A stretch of 64,000 nt of DNA, from contig OY723241.1 in NCBI GenBank assembly GCA_963210315.1, positions 1,550,001-1,614,000 on the forward strand, read 5' to 3'. The position numbers and the translations under genes were made by a program. Source of the DNA: Rhynchopus euleeides (Eukaryota; Euglenozoa; Diplonemea; Diplonemida; Diplonemidae). Positions 29,293-39,593 of this stretch are shown here, piece after piece; the first letter of the stretch is position 1, and each line of letters begins with the position of its first letter. A model generated the notes under the pieces. That model searched no databases, was not told the origin of the DNA, and saw only the letters and a program-made list of their open reading frames with translations.

Positions 29293-29651
29293 GTGTGTGT
29301 GGTTATAAAGTTTTAAGGCGGTGTCGCCCTGCACGGGCAGTAGCACCTCCCCTTCAGTATCGCACTCCCGAAGGATTCCCCAACACGACGTGACACCGGT
29401 TTCGACGCGTACTCTTCGTACCCCTCCCCCCGGCCGCGTCTCTTCAGCGAAGAACCGGGGATAATCGGACCAGGGCTAGCTAAACCCTGGTGGTGTCACG
29501 GGTGGGGTTGGAGAGGGAGAAAAGGAAGAAATGAAGTTGCGAAAAAGTCAAACACTGACACGTGAAATCAATAAAAAATCGGTATATATCGCCCCCTTGC
29601 TGCGACAAAGACACTAAATAGTCAGGCCGCTCCAAGAGTCTTGAGGGCTTG
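29293..29651 (+). repeat. Terminal direct repeat, copy 1, with pseudoknot RNA motif
   Basis: A closed domain is predicted from complementary blocks. GTGACACC (29390-29397) pairs with GGTGTCAC (29492-29499). Inside, GACGCG (29404-29409) pairs with CGCGTC (29435-29440), and CCCCGG (29428-29433) pairs with CCGGGG (29455-29460), which gives an H-type pseudoknot. Small hairpins TCTTC-AGC-GAAGA and CCAGGG...CCCTGG lie within. The downstream part is A-rich and contains TATATATC. Confidence 0.65.
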
Positions 29652-30090
29652 AAGGAAGAAACAGGTTGCTGATGAGTCTCAGGAGCAGGCACCTTTTGTC
29701 CGCCCACATGACCTTCGCCCGAAGGCGAACCTCGTCCAGCTTGGCTCGATCGCCACAGAGAAGGGGATCATTCTCCGCTGTGGTGAACATCTTAAAAACC
29801 GAGGGTGCAGAGGTGGGGCAGCCCACTGGTGCGACAGCAGACCGCCCCCGGATAGCTATAACTAGTGCATAGGAAGAATACGACGGCACACGCAACAGAT
29901 GCCGAAGGCACAACGGCGGGTCACTTTTAACCACCAGAGGAGTGGCACTCCCGAGGGGTGGGGTAGGGGGGAAGTCACAACACTTTCGAAGGAAGTAAAG
30001 GGGCAAATGGGATGTTTTGTGCAAGGTAGAAAGGAAGTCACAACATGAGGCAGGGGGGATTGCTCATCAGGCCTGGGGGAATAGAGGGTT

Positions 30091-30450
30091 TGTGTGTGGT
30101 TATAAAGTTTTAAGGCGGTGTCGCCCTGCACGGGCAGTAGCACCTCCCCTTCAGTATCGCACTCCCGAAGGATTCCCCAACACGACGTGACACCGGTTTC
30201 GACGCGTACTCTTCGTACCCCTCCCCCCGGCCGCGTCTCTTCAGCGAAGAACCGGGGATAATCGGACCAGGGCTAGCTAAACCCTGGTGGTGTCACGGGT
30301 GGGGTTGGAGAGGGAGAAAAAGGAAGAAATGAAGTTGCGAAAAAGTCAAACACTGACACGTGAAATCAATAAAAAGGGTGGTATATATCGCCCCCTTGCT
30401 GCGACGAAGACACTAAATAGTCAGGCCGCTTCAAGAGTCTTGAGGGCTTG
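30091..30450 (+). repeat. Terminal direct repeat, copy 2, with the same pseudoknot motif
   Basis: The same pairing blocks are unchanged: outer stem 30187-30194 with 30289-30296, and the two crossing six-base stems between. Differences from copy 1 are a handful of single-base changes near the 3' part. Confidence 0.65.
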
Positions 30451-30468
30451 TGTGTGTGTGTGTGTGTG

Positions 30469-31237
30469 CCCCGCTAAAACTGGTTGCAAATCGACTCAGT
30501 TTTGACACGCAGCAACACAGAGCGAAGGGCGTCTAGTATGTTGCTGTTTCTGCATAGCCCAGCGGATCCAACTGGCGGCAATCTGTCTCCCTTTTTGAGA
30601 GTTGTGCTCACACCGCAAGAAACCCTGATGCCAGTTGCAATTCGTTAGGACATCGCCATGCAGCCGTGGTGTGTTCTCGCAAAATCTATGAATGCCCTTT
30701 CTGATGATACCCTTCCTTCAGATTTGCACCACGCACAGTTTCTTGCATCCCCCCCCGCATGAGTTTCTCTGATCCACACTTGGTGTTCCCGGAATCACAG
30801 TAGGAAAACCCTATGTCATCAGTCTGGCACAGAATGAAGGCCTCGGTTATTAGTTTGTTGTCACGTTGCATTTTGTGATCAGCCCGCCGTGCTCATGGAA
30901 AAGTGTTCAGATCTAAAAAGGTTGTAGCGATAAGCAATGTTATCGTCACCCCACGTTCACTCCACGCCGGTGACAAGAAGGTTGCACCCGCAGAACAACA
31001 TGAACCTGGTAATCCCTTTTTTTTGCTGCCACAATCCAGTGCACTGCTAGTTTTTTTGCAAGTCCCTAAATCCAGGAATCGGGATCGATATTGAGAATCA
31101 CGTCTTGGTGAGATCGAACCTCCACCCCACCCGACCCCCTCTCCCCTCGGAACCAAACGAGAACGACTAAGAACCAAGACCAAACCAGAAGAGAAGAGAA
31201 GAGAATTTATGAGGGATTACAGAACCCCCCCCCCCTT
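30469..31237. other. Intergenic region, nothing recognised
   Basis: No gene or known repeat was recognised. It ends in an 11-base C run plus TT that forms the left border of the next element. Confidence 0.5.
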
Positions 31238-32389
31238 TAGGGGGGGTCAAATGGGGGTGACAAACACGATTTTTCAAAAAACCGGCGCAGAGGCCCCAAA
31301 GCCCCCGTAAACCCTCCAAACCCCCCCAGATCGGTCCGGAAACCCATCGAACCCCACTTTTCCACCATTCCGGGCACCTCAGGTGCCCGAATTGGGGTAC
31401 CTAAATTTTGTGCCACCGTTTGGTACCGGACAGTGCCACTGTGTGGGAGGTTGGAAAAGAAAATGCCCCAACACACCACATCTGAGGGTTGCAATGCATG
31501 TTGCTTGCCAACCACGTCATCCGGTGGGTGTCAGGCGCTATGTAGGTGGCATGAGCCAGGTCTTCGATGTGTTCTGGCTTGTATATGTACCTCCCTGCCT
31601 GCGGCACAGGCACTGCCTTTGTCCCCCACACCAGCCACAGAGAGCGTATTGTACTCGGTCCACGGTTGCTGATTCATTGTGATGCGTTGTATCCTCGAGT
31701 GAACGTCACACACTAGTGGCACCACCACCCGCCATCCGAGAGCTGTATTGACTTTGCGCCCTTCCGTTGCATTCACCTCGCCACGCATATTGCACCGTTC
31801 AGTACCAGTGCTCTTGGGCCAGGCAAAGTAGACCGCAGCAACTACCAATTCTGGCACAATGGGTACCACGACAGCGCACTTCGTGTGTTCCCGGAATGTA
31901 CAGCTCGTGTTGCAACAGTCGTTGTCAACACATCCCGGTTGTGGAGCACTGCTGCACAGGAATCACACGACCATCTGGACTTGTTCCGTACCTACAGGCA
32001 GCCTCCCGGTGCATGGTGGCAGGGAGGTACATATACAAGCCAGAACTCATCGAAGACCTGGCTAATGCCACCTACATAGCGCCTGACACCCACCGGATGA
32101 CGTGGTTGGCAAGCAACATGCATTGCAACCCTCAGATGTGGTGTGTTGGGGCATTTTCTTTTCCAACCTCCCACACAGTGGCACTGTCCGGTACCAAACG
32201 GTGGCACAAAATTTAGGTACCCCAATTCGGGCACCTGAGGTGCCCGGAATGGTGGAAAAGTGGGGTTCGATGGGTTTCCGGACCGATCTGGGGGGGTTTG
32301 GAGGGTTTACGGGGGCTTTGGGGCCTCTGCGCCGGTTTTTTGAAAAATCGTGTTTGTCCACGTAAAAGGGTGGCATTTGACCCCCCCTA
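31238..32389. mobile_element. 1.15-kb element with long terminal inverted repeats, copy 1
   Basis: Starts TAGGGGGGGTCAAATG and ends with its exact reverse complement. The inverted arms continue, with small changes, for about 370 bases on each side, including GGTACCTAAATTTTGTGCCAC and its inverse. The core of about 400 bases has no transposase frame. Nine C plus TT lies on both sides, compatible with an 11-base target duplication, though this is low complexity. Copy 2 at 50435-51587 is nearly identical. The arm and duplication lengths resemble non-autonomous Mutator-like or foldback elements; the family is not certain. Confidence 0.85.
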
Positions 32390-33289
32390 CCCCCCCCCTT
32401 CCCCCATGATGCTGCATTGATGCATTCGCCCATACATCCACGTGCAAAAAAGGTATTGTCTCCTGCTTCATATAGCTGGATTGTCGTGGACAGATTTGGG
32501 CATCTGCTTCTCTTCCCGCCCTTGGCCCCAAACAGGGACGAGTGTGCTAGGTGGGTGGGTGGGGAAGTTAATGGAAGCGCATACAGCCGGTCTTTTTGGT
32601 GCACCACAACGACAACGAATATCGCTACGATTTTTTTTGAGCGGTTTGAACGATTCACTGGCCGTTACGACTCCCTGCTTTTCTACGTTATTTTGACGCA
32701 TTTCCGATGTGTCTTCCGGCGTCACGCCTTTCATTCGATAATTCACTAGACACCCTAACGAACGTTTGCTGTGAGGCAATCAAGTGTGCTGTTGTCGTGT
32801 CTGGGGACATGCAGGGACCCCACAAGGCTCTCTGGTCTCCTTGCACCTGTTCCAACAAGCACCCTCTGGTATGATCACCCCGAGAGTGTTCCCTGGGGGT
32901 CCTCGGCTTCAGTGGGCTTCGGACAGGTCTCTGCAGCGCATGTGGGCATGAACAACAACAGGCTCCCAGAGCAGAGTGGCGTGCTTGGTATGCTTTTGAA
33001 AGGTAGGCCACTGCCCTGCCCCGATCAGTGCCTCTCGACACTTTCCAAAGCGATTCATGTGGTGTCCGCTCCTTCGGGAAAGGGGGTTCAGAAGTGACGT
33101 TTTGCCTCTGAAAATCAGTCGCGCACACGGCCAGGTTGCCCCACCCCACCCGATGCACCGATGCAGGGCACCCTTGACAGGATATATCTAAACCAGCCCA
33201 CGACAGCCCCACCCTGTCTCGCAGACACTGTCCGTGCAGTGCTGCCACACCACACCACACCTAACAGGCTCAGCTCAGGAGAGGCAGCG
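32390..33289. other. Upstream region of the first cyclase-like gene
   Basis: No gene recognised. From about 33225 the sequence matches the region just upstream of the paralog at 42382, so the duplicated block includes the 5' leader. A likely acceptor AG at 33266-33267 follows CACCACACCTAACAG, repeated at the same place upstream of the paralog. Confidence 0.5.
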
Positions 33290-36280
33290 ATGCGGTGTGC
33301 TGCGCTGTGTGCGTTGCTGTGCCTCCCGCTGGCCGCGTGTGGTGCGAATGCACCCATCCGCGTGATGGGGGTGGTTGCTGCATCGCCCCCTATCGCACCG
33401 CACCACAAGATCTACAACCCGTTGGTGCCGTGTGAGAACATCACGGATGTGGGGGAGGGGTGCAACAAGGGCGGGTACCCGGCGATGCAGACGTGGATGA
33501 CAAACCTCAGCTCGGATGCGCGTGGGACGGTGAAGTTCCTCTCCCCCGACTTCAGGTCCAGGACAGTGCTTGCGCACCCCACTGGGTTGAAGCTGAACTA
33601 TGCGGTGTGGGGTAACCTCGGCATCGACTTCGTCACAATTCGAAACGAGCATCTTCTTAACACTGATTTTAAGGCATCGGCCATCGAAAGCTTCATCGCC
33701 AACAGCCCTTACCCTTGGGTGCTGTCGGACTTCGTTGTGGACGAGGCCTTTCCATACCTGATGGAGCTCCTATCAGCGACGCATGTCAAGGTGGTCGACG
33801 GTGTCAAGATCGGGGTCTTGGTCCTCTGGTCCGATACATTCACAGGGAGGTTCAGCAGATCGATCCCACACCAGCTGGTCATCCCTCTGCTGACGAAGAG
33901 GCTGAGGGCACAGGGCGTTGACAAGATCGTGGCGATGCGTACCGACCTCCCTTCCACAACGGAGGATGAGTTCATGGCTCTGACCACATACGACATCGAC
34001 GTTGTTGTGACGGACTCGGTTCCTGACAGGCTGTCTTTCGTTGCGAATGATACAGCGGTGCTGTTTGCAGTAAAGCACGCTTCGACGCCAGAGAAGAACC
34101 TGATTGTCCTGGACATGGTGCAGGATGGAGGCCTGTGGCAGTACTCTTTGCGTGACATCGGGCTGTACGGCACAGAGCCTCCTGCAGGGCGCACCGACCC
34201 TGTCTACATTGCGGCGAAGGAGTGGGCACAGGCACAGGTCGACCTGGTTGCCTCCAACGACATTGAGCTGGCGCAGTCGCAAGGCGACATGCCCTCCTCC
34301 GCGAGTGCAGATGGAAAGCTCCTCTGCCTTACCGGGGAGTGCCACCAGGGAGTGCTCACTGCCGATGCCCTGCGGGAGCGTGCTGGGGCGCAGATCGCAC
34401 TTGCCAACGGGGGTGGTGTTCGCGGTTCCGGGTGGGCTGCTGGCCCCATCAAGAGGAGCAACCTGTGGGACACGTATCCCTTCGCCAACACGGTGTGCCG
34501 TGTGAATGTGTCTGGCACTGTGCTGCTCGACATCATCAACAGCGGCATCAGTCAGCTCCTCCCTGATGGCAGTGATGATCCCAGCAGAAACACCGGCAGG
34601 TTTCCACAGATCAGCGGTCTCCAGTTTACGATGAACCCACAGCTGCCTGCTGGGGGCAGGGTGGTGTCGATGGATGTGGCTGAGGCAGACGGGACGTTTG
34701 TACCGCTTGAGAAGAGGCGCGTCTACTCCGTGACAGTCACGAGCTTCATGCTGGGTGGTGGGGACGGCTATGTGATGATCCCTGCAAACCACCAGGAAGG
34801 GAGCAGCGAGTGTTTCGTGACGACGATGATGGAGGCGACGCAGGACTACCTCATGCGGCGCAAGACCTACACCCCACACGTCACAGGCAGGATAGCTCTC
34901 GACTTCGGCGGGACAGCCCTGCAGATGCGGAACCAGTCGCATGCCGACTGCAGCGCAGAGGAGAAGCACGACGCTTACTGGCAGGACTGTGTGCCGTGCG
35001 GTGAGGGCTTCTGGCGCCCAGATGCGACAGGCAATGTGTGCATCGAGCGCACGTCGGACGGGGTGAACATCTTCATGGTTGTCGGAATTGTTGTCGGTGT
35101 ACTGGTGCTGATCGGAGCCCCGCTGGCGTGGAAGATGACGGAGAAGCAGCGCCGCATCAACGCGCTGTTCAACAACAACAAGGTTGCGGAGGAGTGTGCC
35201 GTGGCGGTGATGGAGCTGCGCCTGTCGGACCTGGACTACCTCAACGAGCTCGAACGCCCAAACACGATCCAGTCGGCTTTCATATCAATCGCAAAGCAGA
35301 TGAAGATGTACATGGAGTTCATGCCGAAGAACCTGATTGCGAACTACCAGTCCAGTGATGATGACACTGAGAGTGCTTTGTCTGGAAGCCGTTCAGGCCG
35401 TCTGCCGACTTCCAGGCATTCAGCCAGTGGCAGTGCCGCCAGGAATTCACATGATGAGCGCACTGTCAGTGAGTCACGGTACCACGCTCGGCGGGGTGTC
35501 CTTGCTGGAGCTGTGAAGAGCAACTACGCACGGAAGAAGCGTGTCAGCGTGCTTGCACTGAACAGCAGGTCGCACAGCGAGCGGTGTGCGGCACTTGATG
35601 CTGAGGGCGTGCGTGTGCTGCACTCGCATTTGATCGAGAACTTCAACGCGATTGTGGACAGCTTCAAGGGGCTGGCAGAGTCAATGTGTGGCGACCGCCT
35701 CCTTGCTGCGTGGAACACTGTAGTGGACCGCGCCAGCCACAGCACGCTCGCCTGCAAAGCTGCCTTCGAGATGCGGTCCATGAAGGAACAAGGCATCGTC
35801 ACACACGTGGGACTGTCTTCCGGGACTGTCATGTTCGGTCTCTTCGGTGGGGTCGGGACGAAGAAGTACGACATTGTCGGGAAGGTCGTGCCGGGTGCCA
35901 TGATGCTGGCACTCCTGAACAAGGACTACGGCACACAGTGCCTTTTTCCCCATCCTATGCTGCACGAAGCATCGTCCCTCTTTTTCGTCAAGATTGTCGA
36001 CTACATCAATCACAGTAAGATGTCTGGCCCAGGCTTCGTCTATGAGCTTGCCCTGCCTAAAGGTGACGGCATCAATGCAGAGTGGATGTATGAGCTGGAG
36101 AACAGCTTGACTGCCGACCCCTTCAAGGACCATAACGAGGAGTGGGAAAGGTTCCTCAAAACCGGGACGATCACTGCTGATGCAGACCAACTGGCTGGGA
36201 AACTCCTGCAGCTGAAAACAGGTCCAGAGCCCGTTTCCCTGGGCTATCACTGCAGGTGCACTGGGCTTTCCCTCTTCTGA
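33290..36280 (+). CDS. 5'-nucleotidase-like ectodomain / TM / cyclase homology domain, paralog 1
   Basis: About 996 residues from the ATG that gives a signal peptide (MRCAALCALLCLPLAACG); the paralog shares it. Residues about 25-345 resemble the metallophosphatase half of 5'-nucleotidases, but the usual metal motifs are not seen (VTIRNEH where GNHE is expected). Residues about 353-495 match the C-terminal 5'-nucleotidase domain well: ALRERAGAQIALANGGGVRG, GRFPQISGLQFT, GGGDGYVMI. Then a Cys-rich stalk (CVPCGEGFW), one membrane helix (592-615) and a cytoplasmic class III cyclase homology domain (about 748-910; CGDRLLAAWN, VGLSSGTVMFGLFGG, YDIVGK). The first metal Asp appears replaced (VLALNSRS) and the catalytic Asn and Arg of the NxxxR segment are absent (VVPGAMML). 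It probably senses a nucleoside-like ligand outside the cell, with cyclase activity lost or regulatory. Topology is like kinetoplastid receptor cyclases. Confidence 0.85.
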   Translation: MRCAALCALLCLPLAACGANAPIRVMGVVAASPPIAPHHKIYNPLVPCENITDVGEGCNKGGYPAMQTWMTNLSSDARGTVKFLSPDFRSRTVLAHPTGLKLNYAVWGNLGIDFVTIRNEHLLNTDFKASAIESFIANSPYPWVLSDFVVDEAFPYLMELLSATHVKVVDGVKIGVLVLWSDTFTGRFSRSIPHQLVIPLLTKRLRAQGVDKIVAMRTDLPSTTEDEFMALTTYDIDVVVTDSVPDRLSFVANDTAVLFAVKHASTPEKNLIVLDMVQDGGLWQYSLRDIGLYGTEPPAGRTDPVYIAAKEWAQAQVDLVASNDIELAQSQGDMPSSASADGKLLCLTGECHQGVLTADALRERAGAQIALANGGGVRGSGWAAGPIKRSNLWDTYPFANTVCRVNVSGTVLLDIINSGISQLLPDGSDDPSRNTGRFPQISGLQFTMNPQLPAGGRVVSMDVAEADGTFVPLEKRRVYSVTVTSFMLGGGDGYVMIPANHQEGSSECFVTTMMEATQDYLMRRKTYTPHVTGRIALDFGGTALQMRNQSHADCSAEEKHDAYWQDCVPCGEGFWRPDATGNVCIERTSDGVNIFMVVGIVVGVLVLIGAPLAWKMTEKQRRINALFNNNKVAEECAVAVMELRLSDLDYLNELERPNTIQSAFISIAKQMKMYMEFMPKNLIANYQSSDDDTESALSGSRSGRLPTSRHSASGSAARNSHDERTVSESRYHARRGVLAGAVKSNYARKKRVSVLALNSRSHSERCAALDAEGVRVLHSHLIENFNAIVDSFKGLAESMCGDRLLAAWNTVVDRASHSTLACKAAFEMRSMKEQGIVTHVGLSSGTVMFGLFGGVGTKKYDIVGKVVPGAMMLALLNKDYGTQCLFPHPMLHEASSLFFVKIVDYINHSKMSGPGFVYELALPKGDGINAEWMYELENSLTADPFKDHNEEWERFLKTGTITADADQLAGKLLQLKTGPEPVSLGYHCRCTGLSLF

Positions 36281-36824
36281 TTGCCTGTGGTTCAAGCATG
36301 CAGTTCCTGTCTCCCCCTACACACATCCTCGGCGCATCTTCGCCTATACCTGGGGTTTGCTCAGCCATGATCCCCCGACTGTCACGGATTTCTGAATCAT
36401 CCTTCTTGTGTGCGTCTTCGAATATGTCTTGCTCCTTTTATATTATCACTGAGCGTCGTGGACGGTGTTGTTTGTCACAAGAGAGCTTCCCGTCAGGCGT
36501 CAGTCATATAGTGAACATCGCTTTGGGGCAATAAAGGCAACCTCCGCAAAGGCGACACCGGAAGTTGCGTTTTGGTTGCCCGGATTCGGGCGCGCAAACA
36601 TCCCCATTCATTTATTTGAATTTTCGCCCCACTTCACCACCCCTGTCTGCCCGCATCCTCATCAGATTTGTATTTTGTCCGTCTGTCGGCCCGATCCGTT
36701 CCAGTGCGTCCACAGTATGCCCACTATGTTCTCTTCAAGGTCCTCAGCTCACCTCGTGCCCTCTCCCCCCGCCCCCCACCGCTTTCAAAAAATCTCTTTC
36801 CCCTGACTATTGTTTACTGCAACA

Positions 36825-37150
36825 GGGCACCTGTCGGTGTCAAAAAAGATAGTAGGCAGCGCTTGGGCAAAAATACAGCTGGAGTCGTGCAGGATCATTC
36901 GTGAAGAAATACGAAAGGTAAACGAGAAAAAGTTCGTTGATCGCACGACACACACAGAAAAATTTGCCTGCGGAAGTGTTGGTGTGTGATTGGCAGGCGC
37001 ATAAGGCTGTGTGTGACGGCAAGCACCTGGCACTTCCCCTATCGCTGCATTTCCGCCTGACAAGTACTTTGTTGGGTGAAAAAAAACCACAAGCACCTCA
37101 CCAGGCTGCGGTGTCGCCTTTTTTTTGTTTCGCCCAGATTTGGCGCACAA
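36825..37150. repeat. Repeat D copy 3 interrupted by repeat B copy 3 (inverted, 36872-37078)
   Basis: Family D begins GGGCACCTGTCGGTGTC and stops at GCGCTTGGGCAA. Family B then runs in reverse (AGCTGGAGTCGTGCAGG to GACAAGTACTTTGTTGGG). D then resumes with CTCACCAGGCTGCGG and CGCCCAGATTTGGCGCAC. B therefore moved into an older D copy. Confidence 0.75.
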
Positions 37151-37224
37151 ACAACAGCATACATGCCGCTTATTCCGACCAAAAGCGGCCAAGTACCCGA
37201 TACTTATAGTATACCGGCAACAAA

Positions 37225-37310
37225 TTCAACCCCTCATCAGGCTGCGGAGTTGCTTTTGTTTTGCCCGGATTTGGCGCACAAATAACAGCCTTATCTTTTT
37301 CCTCTGTGCA
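37225..37310. repeat. Dispersed repeat family D, copy 4 (partial)
   Basis: CCTCATCAGGCTGCGG, GTTGCTTTTGTTTTGCCC and GGATTTGGCGCACAAA match the second half of family D. Confidence 0.7.
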
Positions 37311-38030
37311 GTCAGCAACAACAAAACGCATACCCCAGACACCACTTTGAACCCCCCCCCCCCCCCCTCCCCCGCAAACGTATGTCTTTCCATCGTATCT
37401 TTTCTCCGGAGTTGGTGAGTAAATGTCATGCCGCTGTGCACCCTCAGCGGCGATGCAGGCAGAGCAATGTTGCTCTGGAGTGAGCGGCGGCGGATCAGGA
37501 TCCCGATGTCTTCTTGGTGAATGCGATCATCACCTGGAGAAGGGCCCTAGCCGGGCCTGCGGTTGCGGATCCGTCGCCTCTGGGATGCTACCATCTCTCC
37601 GGAAACCAACCTGCCTGAACTTTTAGGAGAGCATTCACAGAACCTTTATCTTCATCATTCCACCACGCTGCCGCGTTTCAGGCCCTCACGCTTCTGTGAT
37701 TCCCATAATATAAACAAACACTATTGCTGGGGGGGGGGGGGTGACAGTGAGGAGATCACATCAAGATCAGGCCGGTGTGGTTTCCTACACTGCTATAAAA
37801 GGGCTCGCGTGTGTGTTGGGGGATATGCGGGGCACCACCGGTGCCCCTGAAGGAGATTGGCATCTCTTGCCCCTGCTCCATTATAGAGCAGCGGGGTGGT
37901 CTCCCTCCATACAAATCACTGGTGTATGCGTGTCTCTGCCACGCACAGGGGGAGATTCGCGGTTTCCGGTGGATGCTTCAGAGCTCGTGTGCAGCGGTGT
38001 GCTTACCTATGGGCTTGAAGGGTGGGTTAC

Positions 38031-38156
38031 TCATAGCTATCGGTGACTCGGTCAAATTGACTGACTGACTCTGACCCAACTGAGCCAGTCAGTCAAAAAT
38101 GTTTGACTGACTGGGCCAAAAAATAGCCCCAGTCAACCGAGTCACTGAGAGCTATG
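38031..38156. repeat. Small foldback element
   Basis: CATAGCTATCGGTGACTCGGT at the left pairs with ACCGAGTCACTGAGAGCTATGG at the right. Internal GACTGACTGAC and GTCAGTCA words extend the pairing over about 125 bases. Only one copy is seen in the window. Confidence 0.75.
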
Positions 38157-38452
38157 GGTTTCTGGTCTGCCCCTACCAAGATACCACTGACGCTTTCCAA
38201 AAATATTCATGTGTGTTCACGGTGGGATCTTGTAAATTTTACATGTATAACTACAAGTATATACATGTATTATACATGTATAATACTTGCATGTCAACTA
38301 TTATACATGTATAATACATGTATATGCCTGAAATATACATGTAAAATACATGTATATCAAGTAAAAATACAAGTATAATACTTGCATGTCAACTATTATA
38401 CTTGTATTTTTACTTGATATACATGTATTTTACATGTATATTTCAGGCATTT

Positions 38453-39340
38453 GGGGGGTGTCGATTATATCCAATTTTGTCAAAAAAATTTAAAAAAATC
38501 GGGGAAAAACGCTGAATTTCGATGAAAAAAGGCGAAAAAAAGAGTATGGGGAGTTGGGTCCAGTTTAGCAAAGTTGTGATATTTTTCGGGTGTTTTTTTG
38601 AATGGGACACCCGAAGAACCCGATGATATGTGAATGACATGTGATGAAAAAGCATCCGCTGGACAAACCCCAAGCTTAGCAGATAGGTTCCAAGGCATGG
38701 GGCAACCTCTAACATAGGTTCCCAGGCATGGGGCAACCTCGCAGAGAGGTTCCAAGGCATGGGGCAACCTCGCAGATAGGTTCCAAGGCATGGGGCAACC
38801 TCTAACATAGGTTCCCAGGCATGGGGCAACCTCGCAGATAGGTTCCAAGGCATGGGGCAACCTCTAACATAGGTTCCAAGGCATGGGGCAACCTCGCAGA
38901 TAGGTTCCAAGGCATGGGGCAACCTCGCAGATAGGTTCCAAGGCATGGGGCAACCTCTGTGGGTTCATCACTATTCGTTTTTTCGTGTGGACCTGTCTCT
39001 CATTTGAGGCCCGAGAATCGCGTTTCCGAGGCCTGTGCGTGGTCGCAGTGCCCTCTGATGTCCAAAAACTACCCATTTTGGCCCCGAAAAAAAAATGCGA
39101 GCATCTCCCCCTACAAACCCCGGCCTTACCACAACACAGGCCCGAAAAACCGGGAACCGGGAAAACCGGGAAAAACCGGGAATCTGGGGTGTCGATTCAG
39201 TTTCATTCCCGGTTTTGGATTCCCGGTTTTTCCGGCCTCCGGAGGGGATTTTTTCACGGATTTTCGCCAAGGGAAAAAAACCAGGGAACCGGGAATTTCC
39301 GGGAAAAGCCGGGAAATACCGGGAAAAGTCGACACCCCCC
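38453..39340. mobile_element. 888-bp nested element, GGGGGGTGTCGA ends, TTT duplication
   Basis: Twelve-base perfect inverted ends GGGGGGTGTCGA ... TCGACACCCCCC lie between two TTT triplets (38450-38452 and 39341-39343). The other AT-rich copy has the uninterrupted site GGCATTTACATG near 52731, so the element and its 3-bp duplication are certain. It carries a 31-bp minisatellite, an inverted family-E relative (about 38985-39110) and a CCGGGAA-rich inverted-repeat block (39130-39330). No transposase. Confidence 0.85.
38684..38955. repeat. 31-bp minisatellite
   Basis: About nine units of AGGTTCCAAGGCATGGGGCA followed by ACCTCGCAGAT. Some units have ACCTCTAACAT or TTCCCAGG instead, and the two unit types alternate irregularly. 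One long minus-strand frame is open through it only because 31-bp units cycle through the frames without stop codons. A single related word (GGGCATGGGGCAACCTTGCC) is at 2564. Confidence 0.95.
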
Positions 39341-39593
39341 TTTACATGTATTTTACATGTATAATACTTGCATGACAAGTATTATACATGTAAAATACAT
39401 GTAAATGCCTGAAATATACATGTAAAATACATGTATATCAAGTAAAAATACAAGTATAATAGTTGACATGCAAGTATTATACTTGTATTTTTACTTGATA
39501 TACATGTATTTTACATGTATATTTCAGGCATATACATGTATTATACATGTATAATAGTTGACATGCAAGTATTATACATGTATAATACATGTA

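Larger units (their letters stand above)
29293..30450. mobile_element. Miniature LTR-like (TRIM/retrozyme-like) element
   Basis: Two direct repeats of about 360 bases (29293-29651 and 30091-30450), differing at only a few positions, flank about 440 bases of unrelated interior without coding capacity. A GT microsatellite lies outside both ends (29286-29300 and 30450-30468), consistent with insertion into GT-rich DNA. Small retroelements with terminal repeats and no genes (TRIMs, retrozymes) have this size and layout. A simple local duplication is the alternative. Confidence 0.6.
36281..38030. other. Intergenic region with nested repeats D and B
   Basis: No gene recognised. It contains two copies of family D, one of them interrupted by an inverted family B. 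A C run is near 37350 and a G run of about 13 near 37730. Confidence 0.55.

Noticed and set aside
29390-29500. Hammerhead ribozyme on the minus strand of the terminal repeats
   Set aside because: CTGAAGA (fits CUGANGA), a six-base stem II and GAAA are present in the right order, but the expected U-H cleavage step at the end of stem III is absent and no stem I can form beside the core. An HDV-like fold was also tried; the order of hairpins does not fit.
29570-29620. Group I intron P7-like ACTAAATAGTC
   Set aside because: No matching P, Q and R elements nearby; the word alone is too common.
38443-38946. Minus-strand protein made of repeated MPWNLSARLPHALEP-like units
   Set aside because: It arises from a 31-bp minisatellite without stop codons; units shift frame each period, and there is no start context or conserved protein.
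38684-38955. CRISPR-like array
   Set aside because: Units are contiguous with no unique spacers, in a eukaryotic mobile element: a minisatellite.
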